A stretch of DNA of 64,000 nucleotides from the NCBI RefSeq assembly GCF_009193155.1, contig NZ_VUKD01000002.1, positions 558,001-622,000 of the forward strand, read 5' to 3'. The number at the start of each line of letters is the position of its first letter. The first letter of the stretch is position 1. The stretch is from Georgenia subflava. GTDB lineage: Bacteria > Actinomycetota > Actinomycetes > Actinomycetales > Actinomycetaceae. Below the pieces are notes generated by a model. The model was not told where the DNA came from. It saw only the letters and a program-made list of their open reading frames with translations, and made no database searches. The position numbers and the translations under genes are program-made. Below, piece after piece: positions 8,444-17,538 of this stretch.

Positions 8444-8845
8444 CTACTGCGTCCGACGGCTGCGGTCCAAGTGCCGATCAGCAGCCGTTCGGACCTTCGA
8501 CCGCCTCTCGAAGGCCCATCCGGCCCCAAGGGTCGCTCCGACGAGCAGACCCAAAAGACTGCCAAGTGCACCCATCTCGACGGTCGGCCGAAATGCCGTG
8601 AAGGTCATCCCCAAGACTGTGCCGATTGTGAGCCAGCCACCGATTGCGCCCAAGACCCCTGCGAGGATTGGGTGCATGCCCTTGCGGCGCCCCTGCACTC
8701 GGGTGGCGGGGTTTGGGGGCAGCAGCTCTGGATGGAGAGCGGCTGGCGACGGACGAGTTTCAGCCGTCCAGTGGCTTCCCGTCCAGTAGCGCAATCCGAT
8801 GTCGCTCGCGGGGTCCGGATACCATCCACCACCCGGCGGACTCAT
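8444..8845 (-). CDS. DUF2510 membrane protein
   Basis: The 133-residue protein starts at MSPPGGGWYPDP and carries the DUF2510 pattern WYPDP...LRYWTGSHWT, a short N-terminal motif widespread in actinobacterial membrane proteins. Two membrane helices follow (near GMHPILAGVLGAIGGW and GALGSLLGLLVGATLG), and a basic tail ends the protein. The frame is open upstream to 8977 but that part lacks protein character. Function of the family is not known. Confidence 0.75.
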   Translation of the reverse strand: MSPPGGGWYPDPASDIGLRYWTGSHWTAETRPSPAALHPELLPPNPATRVQGRRKGMHPILAGVLGAIGGWLTIGTVLGMTFTAFRPTVEMGALGSLLGLLVGATLGAGWAFERRSKVRTAADRHLDRSRRTQ

Positions 8846-8921
8846 CGCCGTCGCCGAAATACGCGAGTGATATGCATACCCGTCATTATCCCAGTAGTCG
8901 TCGCAACAGTGCGCATTTCGA

Positions 8922-9140
8922 CTAGAGGGAGCCGTAGTTCCCGACCTGATCGACGCACGATTGCGCGCCCCTGGCACCGCCGGCCTCAGGGCCGTTATGG
9001 CTCATGTCGTTCGCCTCGGCCGTCCTGGAAGCGACGTGCGAGTTCACGATCGCCTCGACCGTAACAAGTGTGCCGTCTTGTGCAGCTCCGCGGTATAGCG
9101 GCCAGGAATGATACAGCGGGATCCGTCCAGCGTCTGACAT
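8922..9140 (-). CDS. Small protein coupled to the HNH nuclease gene
   Basis: A 72-residue frame whose ATG overlaps the stop of the secreted HNH nuclease gene as TGATG, the arrangement of a translationally coupled pair. The product (beginning MSDAGRIPLYHSWPLY) has no signal peptide or known motif. Because it follows a putative nuclease toxin in the way immunity genes do, an immunity role is conceivable, but that is inference. It could also be a chance frame. Confidence 0.35.
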   Translation of the reverse strand: MSDAGRIPLYHSWPLYRGAAQDGTLVTVEAIVNSHVASRTAEANDMSHNGPEAGGARGAQSCVDQVGNYGSL

Positions 9141-10522
9141 CAGCAAGTTGGTAGAAGTTCGCGGGCATAGGCGACGTCGCCGTAGGTCAGGGCGAGGTCG
9201 TACTCGTAGGTCACCTCGATGTAGGTGATCGCGTACGCACAGTGGGCTGCACTGTTGGGCGGCTGCCATTCGCCGAGGGTGCTGTCGCCCTTCGATGAGT
9301 TCGTCGGCCCATCCACGGCCAGTAGATTGTCCAAGTCGTTGTAGAACGCCCGCCGCTCAGCGTCAGTCCAAGCGTTCGCGCCCAGTCGCCACGCTGACGC
9401 GACGGCGACGACGTGGTCGATCTGAACCGCGTTGGATGTGCCGACACCCCGCACGAAGTTGATCGTCTTTCCGGTGTACGGGTCCTGGAGTGTGCCGGTC
9501 TCCACGATGCACCCGCTGGTCCCGGCACGGTGGCTGATGTTGATCAGGTCGCGGTTGAGGACACGGTTGCGGGTGTCGCACCCATTAGTGGTTGCCCACC
9601 CGGATCCGAACCGGTCTCGGTCGTACCCGCCAGCCAACGAAGTGGCGACGTCGATCCGGTCCAGTGCGGCAAGGGCCTGCGCAGCCTCGGACGACCCACC
9701 CGGACCGTCCGGCGGCTGGACAGGCGCCGGCTGGACGTCACGGCGAACTCCGAGGGAGTCGACACCGTCGCCGTTCCAGTCACCGACCATCGTGGTGTCC
9801 GTCGACCGCCCATACACGACCGTCCGGTCCGCTTCCCCGGCACGAATCTGGTTGGCGATGAAGTACTGAGCTCCGCGACGGACGGTGAAGGTGTCGAGGG
9901 TGTCGCCGTCGAAGTCGCCGACGTACACGCTGTCGCCGGGCCGCCCGTAGACGGCGACCTTGTCCGCCTTGCCGGGGGCGATTGAGTTCTTCACGTGGTA
10001 CTCGGCGCCACGGCGGACAGCGAAAGTGTCAGTGCCGTCACCGTTCCAGTCACCCACGAGGACCGCGTCACCTGCCCGCCCGTAGACGACTTCCTGGTCG
10101 GCTGGGCCACCGGTGAGTGTGTTCTTCACGTGATAGACCGGGCCGCGACGGACGGCAAGGGTGTCGCGGCCGTCACCGTTCCAGTCGCCAGCGAGGACGA
10201 TGTCACCGGGACGTCCGTAGGTGAACGTGTAGTCGGCACCACCGGTGGTGTTGGTGTTGCGGACATGGAAGGTCGCGCCGCGGCGAATCGCGAGGGTGTC
10301 GCGGCCGTCACCGTCCCAGTCACCGACGAACACCTCGTCACCTGGGCGACCGTAGGTGAACTCAACGTTCGCCTTCGTGGAGAACGTGTCTGAGAGGTAG
10401 TAGCTGCTGCCGGTGCCGCCGACCTCGCCGCCCTTCGCAGTCGCAGCCGGTGCCCCAACCAGCACACCCGCCATTGCCATGACCGTGGCGGCCGCCGCGA
10501 CCGCTCCTGCCCGTGCTCTCAC
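9140..10522 (-). CDS. Secreted repeat protein with C-terminal HNH nuclease domain
   Basis: About 460 residues from the GTG at 10522, chosen because GGGAG lies seven bases upstream; the frame is open to 10585. An N-terminal signal peptide ends near AAGAPAATA-KGG. Five repeats of roughly 48 residues follow, each with a core of the type GDWDGDGRDTLAIRRG, which resembles calcium-binding FG-GAP/VCBS blades. The last 150 residues form a DUF1524-like HNH nuclease: QIDHVVAVASAWRLGA, RRAFYNDLDNL, SSKGD and EWQPP are visible. It should act outside the cell on nucleic acid. The upstream neighbour has the same repeats but another C-terminal domain. Secreted nuclease is firm; toxin or nutrient-scavenging role is open. 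Confidence 0.82.
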   Translation of the reverse strand: MRARAGAVAAAATVMAMAGVLVGAPAATAKGGEVGGTGSSYYLSDTFSTKANVEFTYGRPGDEVFVGDWDGDGRDTLAIRRGATFHVRNTNTTGGADYTFTYGRPGDIVLAGDWNGDGRDTLAVRRGPVYHVKNTLTGGPADQEVVYGRAGDAVLVGDWNGDGTDTFAVRRGAEYHVKNSIAPGKADKVAVYGRPGDSVYVGDFDGDTLDTFTVRRGAQYFIANQIRAGEADRTVVYGRSTDTTMVGDWNGDGVDSLGVRRDVQPAPVQPPDGPGGSSEAAQALAALDRIDVATSLAGGYDRDRFGSGWATTNGCDTRNRVLNRDLINISHRAGTSGCIVETGTLQDPYTGKTINFVRGVGTSNAVQIDHVVAVASAWRLGANAWTDAERRAFYNDLDNLLAVDGPTNSSKGDSTLGEWQPPNSAAHCAYAITYIEVTYEYDLALTYGDVAYARELLPTC

Positions 10523-10543
10523 GTTCACACTCCCAAATGTTGG

Positions 10544-10575
10544 CGGCGGGGCACCCACCTGTGAGTGCCCCGCCG
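10544..10575 (-). terminator. Stem-loop between the two paralogous genes
   Basis: CGGCGGGGCAC and GTGCCCCGCCG form a perfect 11-base stem with a ten-base loop. It lies just after the stop of the Excalibur-domain gene and before the HNH gene. There is no strong T-run, as is common in high-GC genomes, so it may only partly separate the two transcripts. Confidence 0.6.
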
Positions 10576-10600
10576 TTCCGTTCACTGCTGTCCTGCCAGG

Positions 10601-11587
10601 TCAGACGTCGAAGTACGACTCGCACGCGATCCCGTCGTTGTCTGCATCAAGCCGATGGACGTCGCCGAGACCCTGGGCCTTCCAGTAGTTGAGGGTGTTC
10701 TGCGCCTCTGCCCAGGACGAGAAGTCCGGGCAGTCCAAGTCAGGCGATGACGGCCGCGGTGCATGCGGATCCGGCTCAGGCCGTTCCGGCGTTGGTGCAG
10801 GGACCGGGCGGCGAATGCCGAGCGAGTCGACGCCGTCACCGTTCCAGTCACCAACCAACGTCGTGTCGTTGACCCGCCCGTACACCACTGTCCGGTCTGC
10901 CTTGCCGGCGCGGATCGCGTTAGCGATGAAGTACTCGGCACCACGCCGGACAGCGAAGGTGTCCTTGTTGTCGCCGTTCCAGTCACCCACGTAAACGTCA
11001 TCGCCGGAGCGGCCGTAGACGGCCACCTGATCCGCCTTGCCAGGCGCAATGGAGTTCTTCACGTGGTACTCGGCACCGCGACGCACAGCGAAGGTATCTC
11101 TCCCGTTCCCGTCCCAATCACCCACCAGGACAGCGTCACCGGCCCGACCGTAGACGACCTCCTGGTCAGCCTTCCCACCGGTCAGAGAGTTCTTCACGTG
11201 GTACACCGCACCACGCCGGACGGCGAACGTGTCCGTGCCGTTTCCGTCCCAGTCGCCCACGAGGACGGTGTCGCCCGCCCGCCCGTAGGTCACGACCTTG
11301 TCGGCAGGGCCACCGGCGTTGGAGTTGCGGATGTAGAAGGTCGCACCGCGGCGCAGCGCAAGCGTATCCGTGCCGTTTCCGTCCCAATCACCTACGAAGA
11401 CCTCATCGGACTCGTGACCGTAAGTGAACTCGACGTTCGCTTTCGTGGAGAAGGTGTCGGAGAGGAAGTACTGGTTACCAGTGCCGCCGATCTCGCCGCC
11501 TTTAGCGAGGGCCGCTTGTCCGCCGGCGAGCACGGTCGTGGCTGCGAGGGCACCTGTAGCAGCGAAGGCAAGAATTTTGCGTCGCAT
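10601..11587 (-). CDS. Secreted repeat protein with C-terminal Excalibur domain
   Basis: A 328-residue secreted protein with signal peptide MRRKILAFAATGALAATTVL ending near QAALA. Five repeats with the core GDWDGNGTDTFAVRRG occupy residues 35-260 and are clearly paralogous to those of the neighbour. A proline-rich linker leads to an Excalibur domain, DCPDFSSWAEAQ...RLDADNDGIACES, a calcium-binding motif found next to extracellular nucleases and in cell-surface proteins. It likely binds calcium outside the cell. The close resemblance to the next gene indicates tandem duplication with exchange of the C-terminal module. Confidence 0.85.
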   Translation of the reverse strand: MRRKILAFAATGALAATTVLAGGQAALAKGGEIGGTGNQYFLSDTFSTKANVEFTYGHESDEVFVGDWDGNGTDTLALRRGATFYIRNSNAGGPADKVVTYGRAGDTVLVGDWDGNGTDTFAVRRGAVYHVKNSLTGGKADQEVVYGRAGDAVLVGDWDGNGRDTFAVRRGAEYHVKNSIAPGKADQVAVYGRSGDDVYVGDWNGDNKDTFAVRRGAEYFIANAIRAGKADRTVVYGRVNDTTLVGDWNGDGVDSLGIRRPVPAPTPERPEPDPHAPRPSSPDLDCPDFSSWAEAQNTLNYWKAQGLGDVHRLDADNDGIACESYFDV

Positions 11588-12039
11588 CGGTCTGATTCCT
11601 GATCTTGTGATGGGGGAGGGGTGAGCTGGCGTCTATGCCAGGCCGACACGTAGCACTCTAGGGTGCTGGCGCATCTTCCGGACGGATTCCGCATGAAGGA
11701 CGCACATGGGTCAGCGAAAGGGTGTCTGGCGCGCAAACCAAGGCGGCCGCGTTTCCGGAGGAAGGGTGTCGAGCGGGCAAGTTGCGGTATGGCAGAAGCG
11801 CTTTGATGTCGGACACTCCGCTCCGGACCCGAGCGCGCTGTAGCGTTGTCACCTATGGACTGGTAGTAGCGCGCGAGATTGGGCTCCGATCGCACACGCC
11901 CGAATATGGTCAAGATGTTCTACGTGCGCGTTCACGAAGAACTAATGCTGGGGTGCGGGACCTCCTAGAAATCATCGAGCGCCAGCGGCATTAGTCGAGC
12001 GCTTCACTGTGTCCCAACACGCGTCGACCCACGCCGCCG
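11588..12039. other. Intergenic stretch, no confident gene
   Basis: 450 bases upstream of the secreted repeat proteins. It should hold their promoter. A plus-strand frame at 11722-11994 (90 codons) has weak codon bias and no domain, so I do not call it. Confidence 0.45.
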
Positions 12040-12690
12040 CTACCAGGTGAGGATATCCAGCAGGCGCAGGTCGGTGAGCTGCGCCATCTTCCTAACGCGG
12101 TGCCGCTTTGCGACGTCGTCGGACTCATAATTCTTAACCGCCGTGCGTAACTCGCTCATCGCTCCGTTGGCCCTTGCACTGATCAGATCACGTCGAACGG
12201 CGATCCAGGTGCGCCTCCGCCACCCCAACTCAGGGTGAGTCTCATTGAGTGCCTTCGCGGCGGGCCGGTAGGCAGCCTTTACGCGCTTGTCGATGATCGG
12301 GAACGCCGCGGGATGCTTGAGGTGCAGAACCTTAGAGATCTTCGCGAAGGCAACACCTGATGGAGCGTGCTCCTCAAAGTGCCAGAACAAGTCCGTCATG
12401 GCGTCGAACAGCCCGCCTCGTTCGTTCGGATCAGCGTCTGCGAGGTCGGCTTCCTGAGCGATCCACGGCGCGTCGGCCGCCCTGTCAATGAAGTAGTCAC
12501 GCTCCGCGTGCGAGATCCGCGAGCTCACAGCATGGGTCCGAGCGATGTCCTCATTGGAGATTACGCCGTGCTCACCGCGCAATGGGTAGTCGAACCGGAT
12601 CGGAGTTTTTCGTGGGTAGCCGGCGAACCGCTTCAGCGAAGCGTTGACCGTCCACGTGGTGCCCGCAATGTTCAGGGTTGTGATCGCCAT
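12040..12690 (-). CDS. DUF6308-like hypothetical protein
   Basis: This 216-residue protein contains KISKVLHLKHPAAFPIIDKRVKAAY, a segment seen in a conserved actinobacterial family that I recall as DUF6308, whose members carry a helix-hairpin-helix-like helical region. The N-terminus begins ITTLNIAGTTW and has a conserved-looking RFDYPLRGEHG stretch. No membrane segment. The gene stands alone; function unknown. The family name is from memory and should be taken as tentative. Confidence 0.6.
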   Translation of the reverse strand: MAITTLNIAGTTWTVNASLKRFAGYPRKTPIRFDYPLRGEHGVISNEDIARTHAVSSRISHAERDYFIDRAADAPWIAQEADLADADPNERGGLFDAMTDLFWHFEEHAPSGVAFAKISKVLHLKHPAAFPIIDKRVKAAYRPAAKALNETHPELGWRRRTWIAVRRDLISARANGAMSELRTAVKNYESDDVAKRHRVRKMAQLTDLRLLDILTW

Positions 12691-12759
12691 GGCTGGAACC
12701 CTATTGGCGTTCCGGACGCCATGGACCGAGAATGACGCTCATTCATTCCACTGGCTGGT

Positions 12760-13216
12760 TCAGCCGACGTACTCGGCATCGATCCCGAGGTCGTCGAGCC
12801 AGTGCCGCTCATCCCCCCGCGAACGATGTTCTCGCCGGCGCCTTCGAGCAGCGCAAGCACGTCGTCACCGGGCTGACCACCGAGCGCCTCGACAATCGTC
12901 GGCACGTGCTCCGCGCCGACGCGGAGGCGGTACTTGTACTCGCCGTCCGCGCTCATGAACGCGGCCGAAGGCCCGGTGTCGCGCCTGGCAAAGACGAGGG
13001 TGCCCTGGCGAGGTAGGCACACACGGTCAAGGTTGGGGTCTGCCACTGCGGGCGCCCCAACGACGGCGATCGCCCGGTATGCCAATGTCCGCGGCGTGCT
13101 CGCCGGCACCTTGCCACCTCGATCGCCTTGACCGCCGCGTGGGGCGACTGCATTGCCAAGTGTTTCGACCCGCGGGTCCGAGCGAGACAGGTGGTGGCCT
13201 TCAGGTGCCGAGACAT
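12760..13216 (-). pseudogene. Hypothetical gene broken by two frame changes
   Basis: Three frames together read like one protein. The frame from 13216 gives SPHAAVKAIEVAR, the next gives PRQGTLVFARRDTGPSAAF and VEALGGQPGDDVLALLEGAG, and after a six-G run at about 12820 another frame gives DERHWLDDLGIDAEYVG and a stop at 12760-12762. Each piece has the amino-acid style of real protein only in its own segment. I infer a decayed gene; errors in homopolymers could mimic part of this. Function unknown. Confidence 0.5.
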
Positions 13217-13256
13217 GCTCGCCAGTCTGCGACCCTTGACGCCTTCGCTCGACTCG

Positions 13257-13943
13257 TCACTTTCCGGGCGGCTTTGCCGATAGTTCTGTAAGCGTCCCTT
13301 CCCGGTCCCTTCTCCACCACCGACCGGCTGCGTCTCGAAACGTCACTTCGACCAATCGTCCGCCACCAGGGTTGCCCTGTTGGTGCTCCCAGTCGGTGTG
13401 CACGTGCTGACCAGGCAGCAAGGCCGCCTCGTTCCACGTGCGCTCGACCCAATCATCCTCGTCGTGGACGAACGACGTGTAGTAGAACCGCGCGTCGAAT
13501 ACCGGCAGGGCTGAGGTATTAGCCATATGCGTCTTCACGCTATAGACATCCGTGTCGTTATTCGGTCCATCGACGAACACCTCCCGCCACGCGGCGATGT
13601 GCTGTGCTTGGTCGCGTCTACGCTCGCCCCGTTCACGACTCCACCGGAAAAGTTCAACGGCACCGAAGGTAAGAGCGACGAGAACGGCCGCGACCGTCCC
13701 GAATGCAGTCCAATAGTCGAGCGCATCGGACTGGACGATGACGTCATATACGGGGTCAGCTGGACCGACCACCGTGGATCCAGGGGATGGGGGCTGGAAG
13801 GTTTCAGTCGGGACTGGAGATGGTGTGGATGGCGGTGGGGTTGCTTCGGTGGGGCTTGGCTGAGCGGGTGGTGCACCGGGAGGTGATGTCGAGTCGGCTG
13901 GGCCGGGCACCGGTGGGACAGAAGATGACGCGGCAAGGATCAC
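13257..13943 (-). CDS. Membrane protein with proline-rich N-terminus
   Basis: About 228 residues from the GTG at 13943; a TTG at 13991 would add 16. A long proline/serine/threonine-rich segment (APPAQPSPTEATPPPS and similar) is followed by one membrane helix near YWTAFGTVAAVLVALTFGAVEL and a cytoplasmic domain of about 120 residues rich in tryptophan (RFYYTSFVHDEDDWVERTW, RWWRRDREG). This layout suggests a protein anchored in the membrane with an extended outer region. No family recognised. Confidence 0.6.
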   Translation of the reverse strand: MILAASSSVPPVPGPADSTSPPGAPPAQPSPTEATPPPSTPSPVPTETFQPPSPGSTVVGPADPVYDVIVQSDALDYWTAFGTVAAVLVALTFGAVELFRWSRERGERRRDQAQHIAAWREVFVDGPNNDTDVYSVKTHMANTSALPVFDARFYYTSFVHDEDDWVERTWNEAALLPGQHVHTDWEHQQGNPGGGRLVEVTFRDAAGRWWRRDREGTLTELSAKPPGK

Positions 13944-14269
13944 CGGCGGTACCCTATCCGGCCGAACACGGTGATGCGGCTGGCGAGCCAAGCACTAGGT
14001 TGATGGGCCTTCAGTCACGGAGCCGCGAGGATGCGCCTTCGAGCCGCGACTGGCGGAGTCGATTGCCAACCCCCGGGCTCACTGATCGAGCGCGGGGTGC
14101 CCGCATGAGGACCCCCGCGACCGCCAATCTTCGAAGAACGGACACGTCAGGGTGGAAACGTCTCAGGAGGTCAGACCTGGGTGAGACGCTTATCCCATCC
14201 CTCCCGAGTGCGGAGGGCTGACGCGCAGCGGCGCGGGATAGAGACCGCGTGGTCGATCGAGGAGTGGTT
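13944..14269. other. Intergenic stretch upstream of hsdM
   Basis: 326 bases between divergent genes. It must hold the promoters of the restriction-modification operon and of the membrane protein. I could not assign boxes. GAGGAG at 14259-14264 is the ribosome binding site for hsdM. Confidence 0.4.
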
Positions 14270-16222
14270 GTGACAGCACCCAACGCTGGATTCGTGTGGA
14301 GCATTGCCGACCTGCTGCGAGGGCCCTACAAGCCGAAGCAGTACGGCACGGTGATCCTGCCGTTCACGGTGCTGGCACGACTCGATGCCGTGCTGCGTCC
14401 GGCGAAGCAGCAGGTGCTCCAGGCGGCCGGCGAGGCCGGTGGCAAGCCAGAGATGCTCGCCCAGGCGCAGCTGCGCAAGGCTGCGGGTCAGCAGTTCTAC
14501 AACACCTCGCAGTACTCACTGCGCAACCTCGGCGACCCCGCGCAGCTGGCGGCGAACCTGAAGGACTACCTCGACGGGTTCGACCCGGAGACGCGCGAGA
14601 TCTTCGAGAAGTTCGACTTCTACGACACTATTCGCGACCTCGACGGCTTTGACCTGCTCGCGATGGTGACCAAGCGTTTCGCCGACCTCGACGTCCACCC
14701 GGACCGGGTCACCAACACCGAGATGGGCACGCTCTTCGAGGAACTCATCCGACGGTTCATGGAGTCGAGCAAAGAGACCGCGGGTGAGCACTTCACCCCG
14801 CGCGAGGTCATCAAGCTCATGGTCGAACTGCTCTTCACCGCCGACGACGAGGCCCTGAGCCAGCCGCACGTCCTGCGCCAGGTTTACGACCCCACTGCCG
14901 GAACGGGCGGCATGCTGTCCGTGGCAGATGAGTGGCTGCGCAACTTCAACCCCGACGCCAAGCTGACCCTCGCCGGACAGGAACTCAACCCCGAGTCCTA
15001 TGCGATGGCCAAGGCGGACATGCTCATCAAGGGCCAGAACGTCAACAACATCATCAACGGCGACACCCTCGTCAACGACGGCCACGAGAGCCGCACCTTC
15101 ACCTACTGCCTGTCCAACCCGCCCTTCGGCGTGGACTGGAAGGTCCAGGAGAAGGCCGTACGCGCCGAGCAGGCCCGCGGCGAGTTCGGCCGCTTCGCGC
15201 CCGGCCTGCCGCCCGTATCGGATGGCTCGATGCTCTTCCTGCTGCACCTGGTCGCGAAGATGCGGCCCAAGGCCGAGGGCGGCGGCCGTGCAGCCATTGT
15301 CCTCAACGGCTCCCCTCTCTTCACCGGCGGTGCCGGCTCCGGGCCGTCGGAGATCCGCCGGTGGCTGCTGGAGAACGACCTCGTCGAGGCGATAATCGGC
15401 CTGCCGACCGAGATGTTCTACAACACGGGTATCTCCACCTACGTCTGGGTGCTCACCAACCGGAAGCCGTCCGAGCGTGAGGGCAAGGTCCAGCTGATCG
15501 ACGCCACGTCGATGTGGGTGAAGATGCGAAAGTCCCTCGGCGCCAAGCGCCGGATGCTCTCCGAGGACGACATCGCCACGATCGTGCGGCTCTACGGCGC
15601 GTTCGAGGACGCAGACCCCAAGTTCTCCAAGGTCTACCGAAACGAGGACTTCGGCTACCGGACCATCACGGTCGAGCGCCCGCTGCGACTGAACTTCTCC
15701 GCCCACCCGTCCCGGATCGACAAGGCCCTCACAGCCAGGGCGATCGCCAAGCTCGACGGCGGCACCCTGACCGCGCTTAGGGCCGCCCTCGGCTCGGTCG
15801 ACGCCACGCCGGTCTGGACCAACCAAGCCGCCTTCGAGCAGGTTCTCGGCCCCGCGCTCGGTGCCGCAGGCGTCACGCTCAAGCCGGCGGTTCGCAAAGC
15901 CCTAATCCAGGCCCTCTCCGAGCCCGATCGGGAGGCTGAGACCGTCACCGGTGCGCGGGGACGCATCGAGCCCGACCCGTCGCTGCGCGACACCGAGAAC
16001 GTTCCCCTCGACCAGGACATCGACGCCTACTTCAACCGCGAGGTCAAGCCGCATGTCCCCGCAGCTTGGATCGACCGCGAGAAGACCAGGATCGGCTATG
16101 AAATCCCCTTCACGCGCCACTTCTACAAGTACGTCCCGCCCCGTCCGCTCGCCGAGATCGACGCCGACATCCAGCGCGTTATCGGCGAGATCGAGGACCT
16201 CTTCGCGGAGGTCAAGGCATGA
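14270..16222 (+). CDS. hsdM: Type I restriction-modification DNA methyltransferase subunit
   Basis: A 650-residue N6-adenine methyltransferase, the modification subunit of a type I system. It has the N-terminal helical HsdM domain (VWSIADLLRGPYKPKQYG), the AdoMet motif DPTAGTGGM at residues 207-215, and the catalytic NPPF at 283-286. I place the start at the GTG at 14270 with GAGGAG five bases upstream; a GTG at 14249 is in frame but has no site. The gene overlaps hsdS by four bases (ATGA), so M and S are made together for the M2S1 complex. The length is at the upper end for the family because of a C-terminal extension typical of this clade. Confidence 0.97.
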   Translation: MTAPNAGFVWSIADLLRGPYKPKQYGTVILPFTVLARLDAVLRPAKQQVLQAAGEAGGKPEMLAQAQLRKAAGQQFYNTSQYSLRNLGDPAQLAANLKDYLDGFDPETREIFEKFDFYDTIRDLDGFDLLAMVTKRFADLDVHPDRVTNTEMGTLFEELIRRFMESSKETAGEHFTPREVIKLMVELLFTADDEALSQPHVLRQVYDPTAGTGGMLSVADEWLRNFNPDAKLTLAGQELNPESYAMAKADMLIKGQNVNNIINGDTLVNDGHESRTFTYCLSNPPFGVDWKVQEKAVRAEQARGEFGRFAPGLPPVSDGSMLFLLHLVAKMRPKAEGGGRAAIVLNGSPLFTGGAGSGPSEIRRWLLENDLVEAIIGLPTEMFYNTGISTYVWVLTNRKPSEREGKVQLIDATSMWVKMRKSLGAKRRMLSEDDIATIVRLYGAFEDADPKFSKVYRNEDFGYRTITVERPLRLNFSAHPSRIDKALTARAIAKLDGGTLTALRAALGSVDATPVWTNQAAFEQVLGPALGAAGVTLKPAVRKALIQALSEPDREAETVTGARGRIEPDPSLRDTENVPLDQDIDAYFNREVKPHVPAAWIDREKTRIGYEIPFTRHFYKYVPPRPLAEIDADIQRVIGEIEDLFAEVKA

Positions 16223-17538
16223 GCGGCCCCTGCCCCGACGGGTGGCCAGTACTCCCGCTCAAGCGTGTGGCTTCGATCAAGCTCGGCAAGATGGTCCAGC
16301 CCCAGCCTGCGAACGAGGGCGATGTCGAAGCTTCGTACCTCAGGGCGGCACACGTTCAACCGGACGGCCGCATCATTGACGTCGACGACAAGACCATGTG
16401 GTTCCGCCCGGACGAGCTCGCGGAACTCGACCTGTGCTCTGGCGACGTCGTGGTCGTTGAAGGCGGTGCCGGTTACGGTCGCAGCGCCGTCCTGCAATCG
16501 GATCGTCCCGGATGGGGCTTTCAAAACTCCATCAACCGCGTTCGCGCAGGCGCCGACAAGGCCGCGGGCCGGTTCGTCAACTACGTGCTTCAGAGGTCCC
16601 TCGCCTCCGGAGAGACCGAACTGCTCGTCAACACAGCGACAATTCCGCATTTCACGGCAGAGAAAGTGGCCGAGGTCAGGGCGCCGTTCCCCGCCGTTGA
16701 GGAGCAGCGCACGATCGCCGACTTCTTAGATCGGGAGATCGGGCAGATCGACGCGATGGTCGGCTCACAGCTGCGACTCGTCGCGCTGCTGACGGAGCGT
16801 CGCAAGGCTGCTGTCCTGTATGCCGTCACGAAGGGCTTGCGTCCGAATCGAACCCTCAAGGACTCAGGCGAACTCTGGTCCGGCGATATCCCCGGTGATT
16901 GGGCGATGCGTCGGATCTCCCTGCTCTTCCGCACGATCGGTAGCGGTACGACGCCAGCGAATGAGGACCTCCTTGACGATGGCGACCACTACTGGGTCAC
17001 GACTGGAGAGCTTCGCGAATCCGTGATCACCTCAACCGAACGGTCCGTTTCGAGAGAGACGTTACTCGGCTCATCTGTGCTCCGTCTGTACGCCCCTGGC
17101 ACGCTAATCATTGCCATGTATGGCGCCACGATCGGCCGGCTCGGCGTACTTGGCGTGACTGCTTGCGTGAACCAGGCGTGCTGCGCACTTGCCGAACCGC
17201 AGGGTGGTGTCTCACCGGCGTTCGTTTATTACTCCCTGCTCGCTGTGCGGGATCACCTCATCTATCTGGCCTCAGGTGGCGGTCAGCCAAATATCAACCA
17301 GGAGAAGATCCGTTCGCTCCGGCTTCCTGTGCCCTCGCACTCTGAGCAGCTTGAAATCGTCGCCCATCTAGATGTCACGACGGCGCGCATTGACGCGATG
17401 ATCGCGAAGGCGCAGGAGTCCATTGCGCTGATGAAGGAGCGCCGGGCTGCGCTGATCAGCGCAGCGGTAACGGGTCGGCTCGACGTTCGTTCCGGGATCG
17501 AGCAGGTCGAGCGCGACCTGGAGGGAGCTCACGCATGA
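16219..17538 (+). CDS. hsdS: Type I restriction-modification specificity subunit
   Basis: This 439-residue protein recognises the bipartite DNA target. Two target-recognition domains are each followed by the conserved helical region: EEQRTIADFLDREIGQIDAM from residue 161 and SEQLEIVAHLDVTTARIDAM from residue 375. The second domain contains the GQPNINQEKIRSL motif common in HsdS. Both halves appear intact, so the predicted site is asymmetric and bipartite; its sequence cannot be predicted by reading. Overlaps hsdM at the start and hsdR at the end. Confidence 0.96.
   Translation: MSGPCPDGWPVLPLKRVASIKLGKMVQPQPANEGDVEASYLRAAHVQPDGRIIDVDDKTMWFRPDELAELDLCSGDVVVVEGGAGYGRSAVLQSDRPGWGFQNSINRVRAGADKAAGRFVNYVLQRSLASGETELLVNTATIPHFTAEKVAEVRAPFPAVEEQRTIADFLDREIGQIDAMVGSQLRLVALLTERRKAAVLYAVTKGLRPNRTLKDSGELWSGDIPGDWAMRRISLLFRTIGSGTTPANEDLLDDGDHYWVTTGELRESVITSTERSVSRETLLGSSVLRLYAPGTLIIAMYGATIGRLGVLGVTACVNQACCALAEPQGGVSPAFVYYSLLAVRDHLIYLASGGGQPNINQEKIRSLRLPVPSHSEQLEIVAHLDVTTARIDAMIAKAQESIALMKERRAALISAAVTGRLDVRSGIEQVERDLEGAHA

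Noticed and set aside
11722-11994. Possible 90-codon gene upstream of the secreted repeat proteins
   Set aside because: Weak codon bias, no ribosome binding site of note and no recognisable domain.
14516-15826. Long open frame antisense to hsdM (436 codons)
   Set aside because: It mirrors the hsdM coding frame, as high-GC genes often create open antisense frames, and shows no domain.
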